DNA of 64,000 nucleotides. Source: Pseudoponticoccus marisrubri. GTDB lineage: Bacteria; Pseudomonadota; Alphaproteobacteria; Rhodobacterales; Rhodobacteraceae. The translations under genes were made by a program, and so were the position numbers. This document shows, in pieces, positions 16,664 through 25,395 of the stretch (positions within the stretch are counted from its first letter, which is position 1; each line of letters starts with the position of its first letter). The stretch is from contig NZ_LPXO01000001.1 in NCBI RefSeq assembly GCF_001482405.1, positions 1 through 64,000 of the forward strand, read 5' to 3'. The notes beneath the pieces were generated by a model that did not search any database, was not told the DNA's origin, and saw only the letters and a list, made by a program, of their open reading frames with translations.

Positions 16664-17383
16664 ATGACGACGACATCCCGGCCACCGATCGACAAGACCG
16701 CGATCCGCCACGCCGCCACGGTCATCGCCGTGCGCGACCGTCATGCGCGGCCGCGCGTGTTGATGGGCCAGCGCGGTGCCAAGGCAGCCTTCTTTCCCAA
16801 CAAGTTCGTCTTTCCCGGCGGCGCGGTGGACGAGACCGACGCCAAGGTGCCGCTGGCCCGGCCGCTGCCGCCGCTCTGCGCCGCGCGGCTGGCCGAGGAC
16901 AGCCCCCCCGGCCTGCCCCGCGCGCTGGCCACCGCCGCCGTGCGCGAGCTCTGGGAAGAGACCGGCCAGATCCTCGGCGTGCCCGCGCCCTGGCCCGGGG
17001 GCGTGCCGGATGACTGGCTGGGCTTTGCCGGCACCGGCCATCGCCCCGCGGCGGACGCCCTGCAATTCGTGTTCCGCGCGATCACGCCGCCGGGCCGGCC
17101 CCGGCGCTTCGATGCGCGGTTCTTCCTGCTCGATGCCGAGGCGCTGATGTCGGATCCCGACGATTTCTCGGCCGCCTCGGACGAGCTGTCGCACCTGCAA
17201 TGGATCGCGCTGGACGAGGTGCGGAATTTCGACCTGCCCTTCATCACCGAGGTGGTGCTGGCCGAGGTCGCGGCACGGGTGCAGGATGACAGCCCGCCCG
17301 ACTCGGTGCCCTTCTTCCGCAATGACGATGAAGAGAGCCTGTTCTTGCGCCTGCGCGGGGCCCAGCCCGCCGACCAGACGTAA
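16664..17383 (+). CDS. Nudix hydrolase (NUDT19-like long insertion)
   Basis: The 239-residue product hydrolyses a nucleoside-diphosphate-linked substrate by family. FPNKFVFPGGAVDETD (44-59) begins the Nudix box. The catalytic REUxEExGU part is AVRELWEETGQ (92-102), about 35 residues later, because a loop is inserted as in NUDT8/NUDT19-type CoA diphosphatases. The metal-binding glutamates are present. Translation likely starts at 16664 (MTTTSRPP); an earlier ATG at 16598 lies inside the DUF983 gene. CoA or a derivative is the best guess for substrate, from the family only. Confidence 0.85.
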   Translation: MTTTSRPPIDKTAIRHAATVIAVRDRHARPRVLMGQRGAKAAFFPNKFVFPGGAVDETDAKVPLARPLPPLCAARLAEDSPPGLPRALATAAVRELWEETGQILGVPAPWPGGVPDDWLGFAGTGHRPAADALQFVFRAITPPGRPRRFDARFFLLDAEALMSDPDDFSAASDELSHLQWIALDEVRNFDLPFITEVVLAEVAARVQDDSPPDSVPFFRNDDEESLFLRLRGAQPADQT

Positions 17384-17389
17384 AGCGCT

Positions 17390-17764
17390 CTAGAGAAACC
17401 CCCGCCAGAGCAGCAGCCCCGCAACACCGGCCGCCACCAGCGCAAGCCGGCCCAGAAGCGCGCCAAGCGCGCGGCTGTGCAGGATGCGACGGCGCTCGCG
17501 CGGGCCGGGCCCGGTCAAATGCGCCACGGCGCGGTCATGGGCGCGGCGCACGGCGCGGCGGTCGATCTGCGGCGCGATCCTGGGATGCCCGGCCAGATGC
17601 GCGGCTTCTGCCACGTCCAACAGGTCGCGCCGCACCTCTGCCGGCAGCAGGCGGCGCGCCTGCTCGGCCCGCTCGGCCAGATGGCCCCGGGTCAGGCCCA
17701 GCCGCCGGGCCATCAGCCGCTCCAGCCGGTCCACCCGGCGTGCCAGTTCGCGATCAACCCCCAT
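17390..17764 (-). CDS. Conserved hypothetical protein with C-terminal membrane anchor
   Basis: This 124-residue, very Arg-rich protein has helical amphipathic stretches over residues 1-100 and one hydrophobic segment at the C-terminus (ALGALLGRLALVAAGVAGLLLW, broken by Arg). I recognise no family. It is convergent with the Nudix gene (stops 6 bp apart) and divergent from the alpha/beta hydrolase at 17878, which supports it as a real gene. It may be a tail-anchored protein. Confidence 0.55.
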   Translation of the reverse strand: MGVDRELARRVDRLERLMARRLGLTRGHLAERAEQARRLLPAEVRRDLLDVAEAAHLAGHPRIAPQIDRRAVRRAHDRAVAHLTGPGPRERRRILHSRALGALLGRLALVAAGVAGLLLWRGFL

Positions 17765-17877
17765 GGGGTCACGCTAGGCCGGGCGACCCCGGCGGCTCAA
17801 GCACCAAGCCGTGGCCTCTGCGTTGCGGGGCGCGAAACAATCTGGCATCGGCGCGGCGGGCGGGCTATCACGCGGCC

Positions 17878-18651
17878 ATGCTGAACACATTGACCCATGG
17901 CCAACCCGGCGACGCGCCGCCGCTTCTCATCGTTCACGGGCTCTATGGCTCGGGGCGCAACTGGGGCGTGATCGGCAAGCGGCTCTCGGCGGACCGCTTC
18001 GTGCTGACCCCCGACATGCGCAACCACGGCGACAGCCCCTGGTTCGACAGCCACGGCTACGAGGACATGGCCGAGGACCTGGCCGAGCTGGTCGCGGCGC
18101 ATGGCGGACAGGCCGATATCGTGGGCCATTCCATGGGCGGCAAGGCGGCGATGATGCTGGCCCTGACCCGGCCACAGATGGTCCGCTCGCTGCTGGTGGC
18201 CGATATCGCGCCGGTCCCCTACAGCCACAGCCAGATCCAGTTCATCGAGGCGATGCGCGCCGTCGACCTGTCGCAGGTCGAGAAGCGCAGCGATGCCAGC
18301 GCGCAGCTGGCCACCCATGTCGCGGACAAGACGCTGCAATCCTTCTTCACGCAATCGCTGGACGTGGCCGGCAAGCGGTGGAAGCTGAACCTCGACACGC
18401 TGGCGCGCGAGATGCCGCGCATCCTGGGCTTTCCCGAGACCGAGGGGCGCTTCGAGGGGCCGACCCTGTTCCTGTCGGGTGGCGCGTCGGATTACGTGCT
18501 GCCCGAGCATCGGACGCGGATCCGCGCGCTGTTTCCCAATGCGCGTTTCGCCAAGCTGCCCGGCGCCGGCCACTGGCTGCATGCCGAGAAGCCGCGCGAG
18601 TTCGAAGCCTCGATCCGCGCCTTCCTGGGGCTGGGGGGCTCGGCCGGCTGA
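17878..18651 (+). CDS. Alpha/beta-fold hydrolase (YbfF/ABHD11-like esterase)
   Basis: The 257-residue protein has the oxyanion-hole motif HGLYGSGRNWG (about 20-30), a nucleophile elbow GHSMGGKAA (about 80-88), a cap domain, and the catalytic His in GAGHWLHAEKP near the C-terminus. It is closest in pattern to YbfF/ABHD11 acyl-ester hydrolases, which cleave short- to long-chain acyl (thio)esters. The start MLNTLTHG at 17878 fits the family; an in-frame ATG farther upstream is not supported. A 23 bp inverted repeat begins 9 bp past its stop. Confidence 0.85.
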   Translation: MLNTLTHGQPGDAPPLLIVHGLYGSGRNWGVIGKRLSADRFVLTPDMRNHGDSPWFDSHGYEDMAEDLAELVAAHGGQADIVGHSMGGKAAMMLALTRPQMVRSLLVADIAPVPYSHSQIQFIEAMRAVDLSQVEKRSDASAQLATHVADKTLQSFFTQSLDVAGKRWKLNLDTLAREMPRILGFPETEGRFEGPTLFLSGGASDYVLPEHRTRIRALFPNARFAKLPGAGHWLHAEKPREFEASIRAFLGLGGSAG

Positions 18652-18659
18652 ACCACCCG

Positions 18660-18682
18660 CAGTTTCGGGATTTCCGAAACTG
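18660..18682. promoter_or_regulatory. Inverted repeat CAGTTTC-N9-GAAACTG, copy 1 (3' side of lysR)
   Basis: The 7-base arms CAGTTTC and GAAACTG are separated by exactly nine bases, and the core obeys the LysR-type T-N11-A rule. Copy 2 at 19779-19801 has identical arms and spacing. This copy lies 9 bp after the hydrolase stop and 108 bp past the lysR stop. With inner pairs it can form a 9-bp stem, so a terminator role is also possible, although no T-run follows. Confidence 0.6.
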
Positions 18683-18789
18683 TGCCCTCCTCTTTGCAAA
18701 TGCGCCGCAGCGGGCTTTCGACGGGCTGCGAAGCCGCCCATTCTGCGCGCATGCGAGCACAGCCACATCACGTCGACGGGCCCGACCGG

Positions 18790-19755
18790 TCAGCCGTCCA
18801 GCACGCGCAGATCGTCCCGCAGCCAGGGCAGTTTCTGCAGCGCCTGCGCGATGACCATCTCGCTCACCAGCATGCGCATGGTGCGCGCCACGTCGCGCGG
18901 CACGCGGTCGGCCCAGTCCGTCCCGGCAAAGAGCGAGATGGTGCGCGAGAAGGGCTTGAACGGCAGCGGGTGCGCCTCCATCCGGTCGTGAAACCGGCCC
19001 GCCCGCATGAAGCCCAGCGGCGTGGTGATCGCCCAGCCCATGCCGCGCGCCACCAGCGTCATCAGCGACAGGTGTGCGCCGATCTCGAACCGCTCGGCAA
19101 AGTCCAGCTTGAGCCGCGCCAGATGCGCCTCGATCTGCCGCCCGATCAGCTGGTCGCGGTCATAGCGAAGGATAGGCAGGGCCTGCATCAGCGGCTCGAT
19201 CCCGCCGGCCTCGGCCACCGCGCCCTTGGCGCAGACAAAGATATAGGGGTCGCGCACAAGGGGATATTCGACCACGCCCTCGATCACCTCGCCGCTGGAG
19301 GCGGCAATCGCCAGGTGCAACCGGCGGGCCTGCATCTCGGCCGAGATCTCGTGGCTGGGCGCGGTGATCAGCTTGAACCGGCAGCGCGTCATGCTCTCGG
19401 CCAGGATGGTCACCAGCCGCGGCGTCAGGTCATTGTCGAAATCGTCGATCACGCCCAGGTTCAGCGTGCTGAGATGGGTCAGGTCCATCACCGTCAACTC
19501 GTTCTGGGCCAGCCGCAACTGCCCCAGCACCGTCTTGGCGCGCACCAGGAAGGACCGCCCCGCCGGCGTCAGCATCATCGGCCGGCGTCCGTGGTCGATC
19601 AGGTCGGTGCCCAGCGCGGTTTCCAGGTTGCGCATCTGCTGGCTGACCGCGGGCTGGCTGAGCCCGGTGATCCGCGCCGCGCCTGCCACCGTGCCCTCGG
19701 CGGCCAGTGCTTCGAACACCTCGAGACCGCGCAGCGTCACGCCCTTCATCAACAT
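18790..19755 (-). CDS. LysR-family transcriptional regulator (likely controls hpsN-cuyA unit)
   Basis: This 321-residue regulator has an N-terminal winged helix-turn-helix (about 8-66: VAGAARITGLSQPAVSQQMRNLE) and a periplasmic-binding-like effector domain (about 95-300). It is transcribed away from the histidinol-dehydrogenase-like/cysteate-lyase operon. The 83 bp between the two starts contains the inverted repeat CAGTTTC-N9-GAAACTG (19779-19801), a good LTTR operator candidate; a second copy sits beyond the 3' end of the gene. The inducer is probably a C3-sulfonate or a breakdown product, by context only. Confidence 0.92.
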   Translation of the reverse strand: MLMKGVTLRGLEVFEALAAEGTVAGAARITGLSQPAVSQQMRNLETALGTDLIDHGRRPMMLTPAGRSFLVRAKTVLGQLRLAQNELTVMDLTHLSTLNLGVIDDFDNDLTPRLVTILAESMTRCRFKLITAPSHEISAEMQARRLHLAIAASSGEVIEGVVEYPLVRDPYIFVCAKGAVAEAGGIEPLMQALPILRYDRDQLIGRQIEAHLARLKLDFAERFEIGAHLSLMTLVARGMGWAITTPLGFMRAGRFHDRMEAHPLPFKPFSRTISLFAGTDWADRVPRDVARTMRMLVSEMVIAQALQKLPWLRDDLRVLDG

Positions 19756-19778
19756 CCGCCGTCCCTTTCGTCCCGCGC

Positions 19779-19801
19779 CAGTTTCAGCTTTTGCGAAACT
19801 G
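19779..19801. promoter_or_regulatory. Inverted repeat CAGTTTC-N9-GAAACTG, copy 2 (lysR/hpsN divergent promoter)
   Basis: It lies 24 bp upstream of the LysR start and 38 bp upstream of the hpsN start. The arms are identical to copy 1 at 18660-18682, with the same 9-base spacer length but a different spacer sequence. Only the arms are shared, which suggests that a protein recognises them. It fits the T-N11-A consensus of LysR-type operators. Confidence 0.75.
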
Positions 19802-19838
19802 CCCCGCCCCGGTCAAGAAAAACCGAAGAGGTCCCGCC

Positions 19839-21143
19839 ATGCCCGTCCGCCCCGTGAAGACCGCCCCCGGCCTGGCGCCCGACAGCGCCGCCGACATCCG
19901 CGACACCGTGCAGATCATGCTGGCGCGGCTGCGGGCCGAGGGGGCGCCGGCGGCGCTGGACTATGCCGCGCGGCTGGATCGCTGGACCGCGCCGGTGGTG
20001 GTCCCGCCCGAGGCGGTGGCACGCGCCGCCGCCACCGTGCCCGAGGATCTGAAGGCCGCGCTGGACTATGCGCATGACAATATCCGCGCCTTCGCCACCG
20101 CCCAGCGCGCCAGCCTGCAGGACATGGAGGTGGAGTTGCGCCCCGGCCTGCTGGCCGGGCAGCGCTGCCTGCCGGTGCAGGCGGCGGGCTGCTACGTGCC
20201 GGGCGGGCGTTACGCGCATATCGCCTCGGCGCTGATGACCATCGCCACCGCCCGCGCCGCCGGCGTGGACCATGTCACCGCCTGCGCCCCGCCGCGCGAC
20301 GCGGGTGGCATCCACCCGGCGACGCTCTATGCCATGCAGCTGGCCGGTGCCGACACGATCCTGTGCCTCGGCGGCGTGCAGGGCGTGGCCGCGATGGCCT
20401 TCGGCCTCTTCCACACGCCGCCGGCGGATGTGCTGGCCGGGCCCGGCAATGCCTATGTGGCCGAGGCCAAGCGGCAGCTCTTCGGGCCGCTCGGCATCGA
20501 CATGTTCGCCGGCCCCACCGACGTGCTGATCCTCGCCGATGCTTCGGCCGATCCCGAACTGGTGTCGCTGGACCTCGTGGGCCAGGCCGAGCATGGCGCG
20601 AACTCGCCCTGCTGGCTGGTCACCGATCATGCCCCCCTGGCCGAGGCCGTGGCCCGCCGCGTGCCCGAGCTGGCCGCCACCCTGCCGGCCGAGAACGCCG
20701 CCGCCGCCCGCGCCGCCTGGGACGCGCTGGGCGAGATCCTGCTCTGCGACACGCGCGACGAGATGCGCGCCACCGCCGACCGCTACGCGCCCGAGCACCT
20801 GCAGGTCATGTGCCGCGATCTCGACTGGTGGCGCGACAGCCTGTGCAATTACGGCTCGCTGTTCCTCGGGCCGCAGACGACGGTGGCCTTCGGCGACAAG
20901 GCCTCGGGGCCCAACCACGTGCTTCCCACCTCGGGCGCGGCACGCTACACGGGGGGCCTGTCGGTGCACAAGTTTCTCAAGACCGTGACCTGGCAGCGGG
21001 CAAGTGACGCCGCCCTGCCCGAGCTGGCGCAGGCCAGCGCCGTGATCTCGCGGGCAGAGGGCATGGTCGGCCATGCGCTGACCGCCGAAGCCCGCCTGTT
21101 CCAGGCGACTCCGCGCGCGCGCGCGGCCAATGACAGGAGCTGA
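19839..21143 (+). CDS. hpsN: Histidinol-dehydrogenase-like dehydrogenase, probable sulfopropanediol 3-dehydrogenase
   Basis: The 434-residue NAD-dependent enzyme belongs to the HisD superfamily. It shows [16 protein letters not shown] (about 112-127), [30 protein letters not shown] and the zinc-ligand motif VGQAEHGAN (Q249, H252). Later come [28 protein letters not shown]. True HisD enzymes read AEHD and sit in his operons. This copy reads AEHG and precedes a cysteate-lyase-like gene and a racemase, under a divergent LysR regulator. HpsN converts 2,3-dihydroxypropane-1-sulfonate to sulfolactate in related bacteria, the best-fitting role here. An amino-alcohol dehydrogenase role remains possible. 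The start at 19839 is the family N-terminus. Confidence 0.75.
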   Translation: MPVRPVKTAPGLAPDSAADIRDTVQIMLARLRAEGAPAALDYAARLDRWTAPVVVPPEAVARAAATVPEDLKAALDYAHDNIRAFATAQRASLQDMEVELRPGLLAGQRCLPVQAAGCYVPGGRYAHIASALMTIATARAAGVDHVTACAPPRDAGGIHPATLYAMQLAGADTILCLGGVQGVAAMAFGLFHTPPADVLAGPGNAYVAEAKRQLFGPLGIDMFAGPTDVLILADASADPELVSLDLVGQAEHGANSPCWLVTDHAPLAEAVARRVPELAATLPAENAAAARAAWDALGEILLCDTRDEMRATADRYAPEHLQVMCRDLDWWRDSLCNYGSLFLGPQTTVAFGDKASGPNHVLPTSGAARYTGGLSVHKFLKTVTWQRASDAALPELAQASAVISRAEGMVGHALTAEARLFQATPRARAANDRS

Positions 21144-21144
21144 C

Positions 21145-22155
21145 ATGAACCTTGCCCGTTTCCCCCGCGTGCGCCTTGCGCATCTGCCCACGCCGATCGA
21201 GCCGCTGCCGCGCCTCTCCGAGGCGCTGGGGGGCCCCGAGATCTGGATCAAGCGCGACGATTGCACGGGGCTGTCCACCGGCGGCAACAAGACCCGCAAG
21301 CTGGAGTTCCTGATGGCCGAGGCGGTGGACCAGGGCGCCGAGGTGGTGCTGACCCAGGGCGCGACTCAGTCCAACCACGCCCGCCAGACCGCGGCCGCCG
21401 CGGCGAAACTGGGCATGGAGTGCCACATCCTGCTCGAGGACCGCACCGGCTACGAACACGAGAATTATCGCTACAACGGCAACGTGCTGCTGGACGTGCT
21501 GCACGGCGCCACGATCGAGCATCGCGGCCCCGGGCTCGACATGAATGCCGAGATGGAGGCCGTGGCCGAGGCGATGCGCGCCAAGGGCCGCAAGGCCTAT
21601 GCCATCCCGGGCGGCGGCTCGAACGCGACCGGCGCGCTGGGCTACGTGAACTGCGCGCTCGAGACGCTGGCGCAGCTGACCGAGATGGGGCTGCGCGTCG
21701 ATCACATGGTGCATGCAACGGGCTCGGCCGGGACGCAGGCGGGGCTGGTCACCGGCTTTCAGGCGCTGAACGCGCAGATCCCCGTGCTGGGCATCGGCGT
21801 GCGCGCGCCCAAGGACAAGCAGGAGGCCAATGTTTTCGCGCTGGCCGAGAAGACCGCCGACAAGCTGGGCTGTCCCGGGGTCGTCGCGCGCGGCGACGTG
21901 GTGGCCAATACCGATTACGTGGGCGAGGGCTATGGCCTGCCCGCCGAGAGCACGCTGGAGGCGATCGACCTGTTCGCCCGGCTCGAGGCGATCCTGCTCG
22001 ACCCGGTCTACTCGGCCAAGGGCGCGGCGGGGCTGATCGACCTCGTCCGCAAGGGCCATTTCGACAGCAGCGACCGGGTGCTTTTCCTGCACACCGGCGG
22101 CGCGATAGGTCTGACCGGCTACACGCATGTGTTCGACGTGGCCGGCCGGGCGTGA
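21145..22155 (+). CDS. cuyA: D-cysteine desulfhydrase / L-cysteate sulfo-lyase family PLP enzyme
   Basis: The 336-residue fold-type II PLP enzyme has [23 protein letters not shown] (29-55; Schiff-base Lys probably K49). It also has [38 protein letters not shown] and a phosphate/C-terminal loop [14 protein letters not shown]. This places it in the ACC-deaminase/D-cysteine desulfhydrase group that includes CuyA, which releases sulfite, ammonia and pyruvate from L-cysteate. Placement after an hpsN-like gene favours CuyA over DcyD. The ATG lies 1 bp past the hpsN stop with AGGAG ahead (21134-21138), so translation is coupled. No sulfite exporter or sulfite dehydrogenase is in the window. Confidence 0.8.
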   Translation: MNLARFPRVRLAHLPTPIEPLPRLSEALGGPEIWIKRDDCTGLSTGGNKTRKLEFLMAEAVDQGAEVVLTQGATQSNHARQTAAAAAKLGMECHILLEDRTGYEHENYRYNGNVLLDVLHGATIEHRGPGLDMNAEMEAVAEAMRAKGRKAYAIPGGGSNATGALGYVNCALETLAQLTEMGLRVDHMVHATGSAGTQAGLVTGFQALNAQIPVLGIGVRAPKDKQEANVFALAEKTADKLGCPGVVARGDVVANTDYVGEGYGLPAESTLEAIDLFARLEAILLDPVYSAKGAAGLIDLVRKGHFDSSDRVLFLHTGGAIGLTGYTHVFDVAGRA

Positions 22156-22160
22156 CGGTC

Positions 22161-22826
22161 ATGCGGCCCGTGGGCATCCTGGGCGGCATGGGGCCGCAGG
22201 CCACCGTGCTGCTGATGCAGAAACTGATCGACGCGGTGCCCGCGCGCGACGATGCCGACCACGTGCCGCTGATCGTGCACCAGAACCCGGCCGTGCCCTC
22301 GCGCATCGCGGCGCTGATCGAGGGCACGGGGCCCAGCCCGCTGCCCGCGCTGGTCACCATGGCCGGAGAGCTGGAGCGCGCCGGTGCGACGGCGCTTGCC
22401 ATGCCCTGCAACACCGCGCATCACTATGCGCCCGAGCTTGCGGCGGCGACGCCGCTGCCCTTGCTCGACATGCTGGAGGCGACGGCGCGGGCGCTGGCGG
22501 GCAAGGGGCGCATCGGCATCCTCGCCTCGCCGGCGACCCGGCTGACCGGCGTGTTCGACCGCTACCTGACCGATCACGTGGCGCCGGACGACGATGCGCC
22601 GCTGCTGGAGATGATTCGCGCGGTGAAGGCCGGCACGCCGGCCGACCGCATCGCCGCGCCCCTGGCCGAGACGGCCCACGCCCTGCTGCGCGAGAGCGAT
22701 CACATCCTGATCGCCTGCACCGAGCTGTCTCTGGCCGCGCCGCTCCTGCCCGGGCATCTCGCCTGGACCGACAGTCTCGACTGTCTCACCGGCGCGATCC
22801 TGGCCCATGCGAGGGCGGCTCAGTAG
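22161..22826 (+). CDS. Aspartate/glutamate racemase family protein (possible cysteate racemase)
   Basis: This 221-residue cofactor-independent racemase has the opening VGILGGMGPQATVLLM and both catalytic cysteines, in ALAMPCNTAHHYAPEL and in ILIACTELSLAAPL. The two-fold architecture is complete. An in-frame GTG at 22152 overlaps the cuyA stop and may be the true start; ATG 22161 matches the family N-terminus. Third in the hpsN-cuyA unit, it could interconvert D- and L-cysteate, feeding the lyase; this is inference from context. An aspartate or glutamate racemase is the alternative. Confidence 0.8.
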   Translation: MRPVGILGGMGPQATVLLMQKLIDAVPARDDADHVPLIVHQNPAVPSRIAALIEGTGPSPLPALVTMAGELERAGATALAMPCNTAHHYAPELAAATPLPLLDMLEATARALAGKGRIGILASPATRLTGVFDRYLTDHVAPDDDAPLLEMIRAVKAGTPADRIAAPLAETAHALLRESDHILIACTELSLAAPLLPGHLAWTDSLDCLTGAILAHARAAQ

Positions 22827-23173
22827 CCGCGGCACACACGCTCGGCATTGGCGGCGAAGGCTTTGTATTTCCGCCAGAATACCTCGTGCCCGGGGTTGTC
22901 CGACTGGCGGATTTCCTGCGCGCGATGCGGATCGGCAAAGAAACTGGCCGCCATGCGCTGTTCGGAGCCGTCGAAGGCGCGGTTCGCCACGCCTTGCACG
23001 CAATTGCAAAGCCGCCCGCTGGCCGCCTTGCGCCCCGCCCTCAGGCAGGCCTTGGAGATCGGCCCCGAGGCGAAGCTGACCGCCATCGCCCCCTGTGCCC
23101 GGTCCACGCGGTTGCCACCACCGCAGGCCGCTAGCATCAGTGCGGCCACTAGACAAAATCCGGCTGTCCTCAT
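22820..23173 (-). CDS. Small lipoprotein of unknown function
   Basis: The 117-residue protein starts MRTAGFCLVAALMLAACGGG, a lipoprotein signal with lipobox LAAC. The mature part is soluble with three further cysteines (CLRAG, LCNC) and a motif FFADPHRAQEIRQSDNPGHE ending RVCRGY. This pattern recurs in Rhodobacterales lipoproteins sometimes labelled arginine transporter without support. I see no transporter feature. The 3' end overlaps the racemase gene by 7 bp, convergently. Confidence 0.75.
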   Translation of the reverse strand: MRTAGFCLVAALMLAACGGGNRVDRAQGAMAVSFASGPISKACLRAGRKAASGRLCNCVQGVANRAFDGSEQRMAASFFADPHRAQEIRQSDNPGHEVFWRKYKAFAANAERVCRGY

Positions 23174-23263
23174 TCCACCTGTCTCTTGTCACGCCGCCGC
23201 GGGTTGTCCCGTCTGTGGCGGCCACTGCCCTCGGACGCATCATGCGCGATCCGGGCGGCAGGA

Positions 23264-25045
23264 TCAAGAAACTCCACCCCCGGGCAGCGCATCGAAGGCG
23301 AACCCGATGAGGCTCGCATAGCGCTGCCAGTCGCGCGAGCTGCCGGCATAGACCGGCTTGCGCACCTGCGCCATCGAGGCGGTCAGCACATGGCGGGCAT
23401 TGTCCTGCGGCGCCAGGCAGGCCGGATGCCAGCCCAGGCCCAGATGGGTCAGCAGGGCGCGGGTCTGTGTCTCGGGCGCGCGGGTCAGCGCCTCGTAATC
23501 CACGCGATGCGCGCAGCCCGGGTCGCGCGCCTGCCAGTCCGCCATCAGCGCGCGGTAGAGCGCGTGATAGGACACGAGGTCGTCCAGGTCATTGGCATAG
23601 CCCAGCCCGGCGCCCGAGAAGAAGGTGCGGAACTGCGACCAGCAACAGGCGCGCGGGTCGCGGACCACGTGCAAGATCCGCGCCTCGGGCAGGGCCGCGC
23701 GGATCAGCGGGATGTAGCGGAAGTTCTGCGGCATCTTGTCGGTGACGAAGGGCGCCCCGTCCGAAAGACCGCGCAGCTGGTCGAGATAGGCGTCCCGCAG
23801 CGCGCCATGCGATTGTGCCGTTGGTTTTTTCGCCCCCGACAGGAACGGCGCCACCAGCCGGTTCATCACCTCCAGCTCACCGCCGGCGGCCACGTCGGGA
23901 TGGCAGGTCAGGATCTGCTCGACCAGCGTGGTGCCCGAGCGCGGCAACCCCAGGATGAAGATCGGCACGGGTGCGTCCCGGGCCGGCGGCGCCAAAGCGG
24001 ATGGCAGCGCCGCCGCCAGGGCGCGCAGACTGTCGAACAGCGCCACGTCCTGCCCGATCTCGTAGCCCAGCTGCGCCTTGCGCAGCGCATTGCCCTCGAC
24101 CCAGAGCGGAAAGGCCCGCGCGACCTCCCCCCGCCGGTCATGCTGCCCGGCAAGGCCAAAGCACAGGTGGCTGCGCTGTTCCGGCGTGGTGGCCGGGTCG
24201 GTGCGCAGCTGCGCCATCCGGTCCATCACCTGCGGATCGGTGGGGCCGGGACATTCGGCAAGATTGCGCCACGCCTCGGCATAGCGCGGGGCGGCGGCCA
24301 CGGCCCGCGCGAAAAGGCCCCGTGCCTCGTCCGACCGCCCCAGCGCCTGCTGCACCACGCCGAAGTTGTTGAGCGCGACCGGCGCCCCGGGCGACAGGCT
24401 CAGCGCGCGGTCAAGCAAGGCCATCGCCTCCTCGAGCGCGCCATCCAGCATCCGCAGATAGGCAAGCCCGATCAGCGCCTCGACCTGCTCGGGCGCGCGG
24501 TCCAGCGCGGCGCGAAAGCTCTCCTCGGCTTCGACCAGCCGCCCCTGCCGCTGCCGCAGCGTGCCCAGATGCGCCAGCACCAGCGGATCGCCGGGGGCGA
24601 GGTCGCGCGCATGGTCCAGCGCCGTTTCGGCCGCCGCCAGCGCGCCACCGGCCAGCAGGGCAACACCATGGTTGCGCGCGGCCTCTGGCAGGTCGGGGCG
24701 CAACCGGGCGGCCTGGCCCAGTGCGCGCGAAGCCTCGGACACCCGGTCCACCGCCATCAGCGCGCCACCAAGGATCTGCCAGAGCACGAAATTCTCGGGG
24801 TAGACCTCGAGCAGGCGGGCGGCCTCCTCGGTCGCGACGGCGCTGTCACCCCGGCCATGCAGCGCGACAAGCTGGTCCAGCAGGTGCTGCGGCGGACCGA
24901 CCTCCATCCCGGCCAGCAGCTGTCCGGCGCGCCGGTTGCGCGGAAAGCGCATCAGAACGTCGCGGCAAAGCGCACGGGCTTCGGCCAGCCGCCCCTGCCG
25001 TTGATGCGCCCGTGCGCGGGCCAGCGCCGTGTCGATTCCCGCCAT
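23264..25045 (-). CDS. Tetratricopeptide-repeat sulfotransferase
   Basis: A 593-residue protein. The N-terminal half (about 1-290) is built of TPR-like 34-residue helical pairs ([51 protein letters not shown]). The C-terminal half is a PAPS-dependent sulfotransferase domain with the 5'-phosphosulfate loop [17 protein letters not shown], ITxKMPxN-like [14 protein letters not shown] and [13 protein letters not shown] (3'-phosphate binding). It probably sulfates a polysaccharide or protein-linked acceptor, and is common in marine Rhodobacterales. It stands alone on its strand. Confidence 0.88.
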   Translation of the reverse strand: MAGIDTALARARAHQRQGRLAEARALCRDVLMRFPRNRRAGQLLAGMEVGPPQHLLDQLVALHGRGDSAVATEEAARLLEVYPENFVLWQILGGALMAVDRVSEASRALGQAARLRPDLPEAARNHGVALLAGGALAAAETALDHARDLAPGDPLVLAHLGTLRQRQGRLVEAEESFRAALDRAPEQVEALIGLAYLRMLDGALEEAMALLDRALSLSPGAPVALNNFGVVQQALGRSDEARGLFARAVAAAPRYAEAWRNLAECPGPTDPQVMDRMAQLRTDPATTPEQRSHLCFGLAGQHDRRGEVARAFPLWVEGNALRKAQLGYEIGQDVALFDSLRALAAALPSALAPPARDAPVPIFILGLPRSGTTLVEQILTCHPDVAAGGELEVMNRLVAPFLSGAKKPTAQSHGALRDAYLDQLRGLSDGAPFVTDKMPQNFRYIPLIRAALPEARILHVVRDPRACCWSQFRTFFSGAGLGYANDLDDLVSYHALYRALMADWQARDPGCAHRVDYEALTRAPETQTRALLTHLGLGWHPACLAPQDNARHVLTASMAQVRKPVYAGSSRDWQRYASLIGFAFDALPGGGVS

Positions 25046-25109
25046 CGCGTCCCTCCGATGCGGGAACGCTATGCCGGGCCGCGTTAAGATGCGGTTGCCA
25101 CTCGGCGGA

Positions 25110-25274
25110 TCAGCGCAGCGGGCCGGCGGTCACGGTCTTGCCCGTGCCGGAGGCGCCGTGGAACGAGTCGATCTGGGCGGTCAGCCCCTGCCCGGTCGGG
25201 CGTCCCACCCCGTCGGCCAGAACGGCCTGGGCCAGCGTGATGCAGGTGGCGGCGGTCAGTACGATGCGGATCAT
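25110..25274 (-). CDS. Small exported protein of unknown function
   Basis: A 54-codon frame starts [21 protein letters not shown], a convincing Sec signal peptide with cleavage at VLA-D, and is followed by about 34 polar residues ([19 protein letters not shown]). It precedes the sulfotransferase gene on the same strand and is divergent from lepA. No family recognised. The GASGTGKT stretch at its end resembles a P-loop only by chance. Confidence 0.5.
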   Translation of the reverse strand: MIRIVLTAATCITLAQAVLADGVGRPTGQGLTAQIDSFHGASGTGKTVTAGPLR

Positions 25275-25395
25275 GGTCAAACTCCCGTGGCACACCCCGT
25301 TCCTGCCACCGATCGCGCCCCGGCCACAGTCAGGAATACCCCAAGGCGCACGCGCCACCTTGACCAGCCTTGCGTTCCGCAGCATATCGCGGTCC

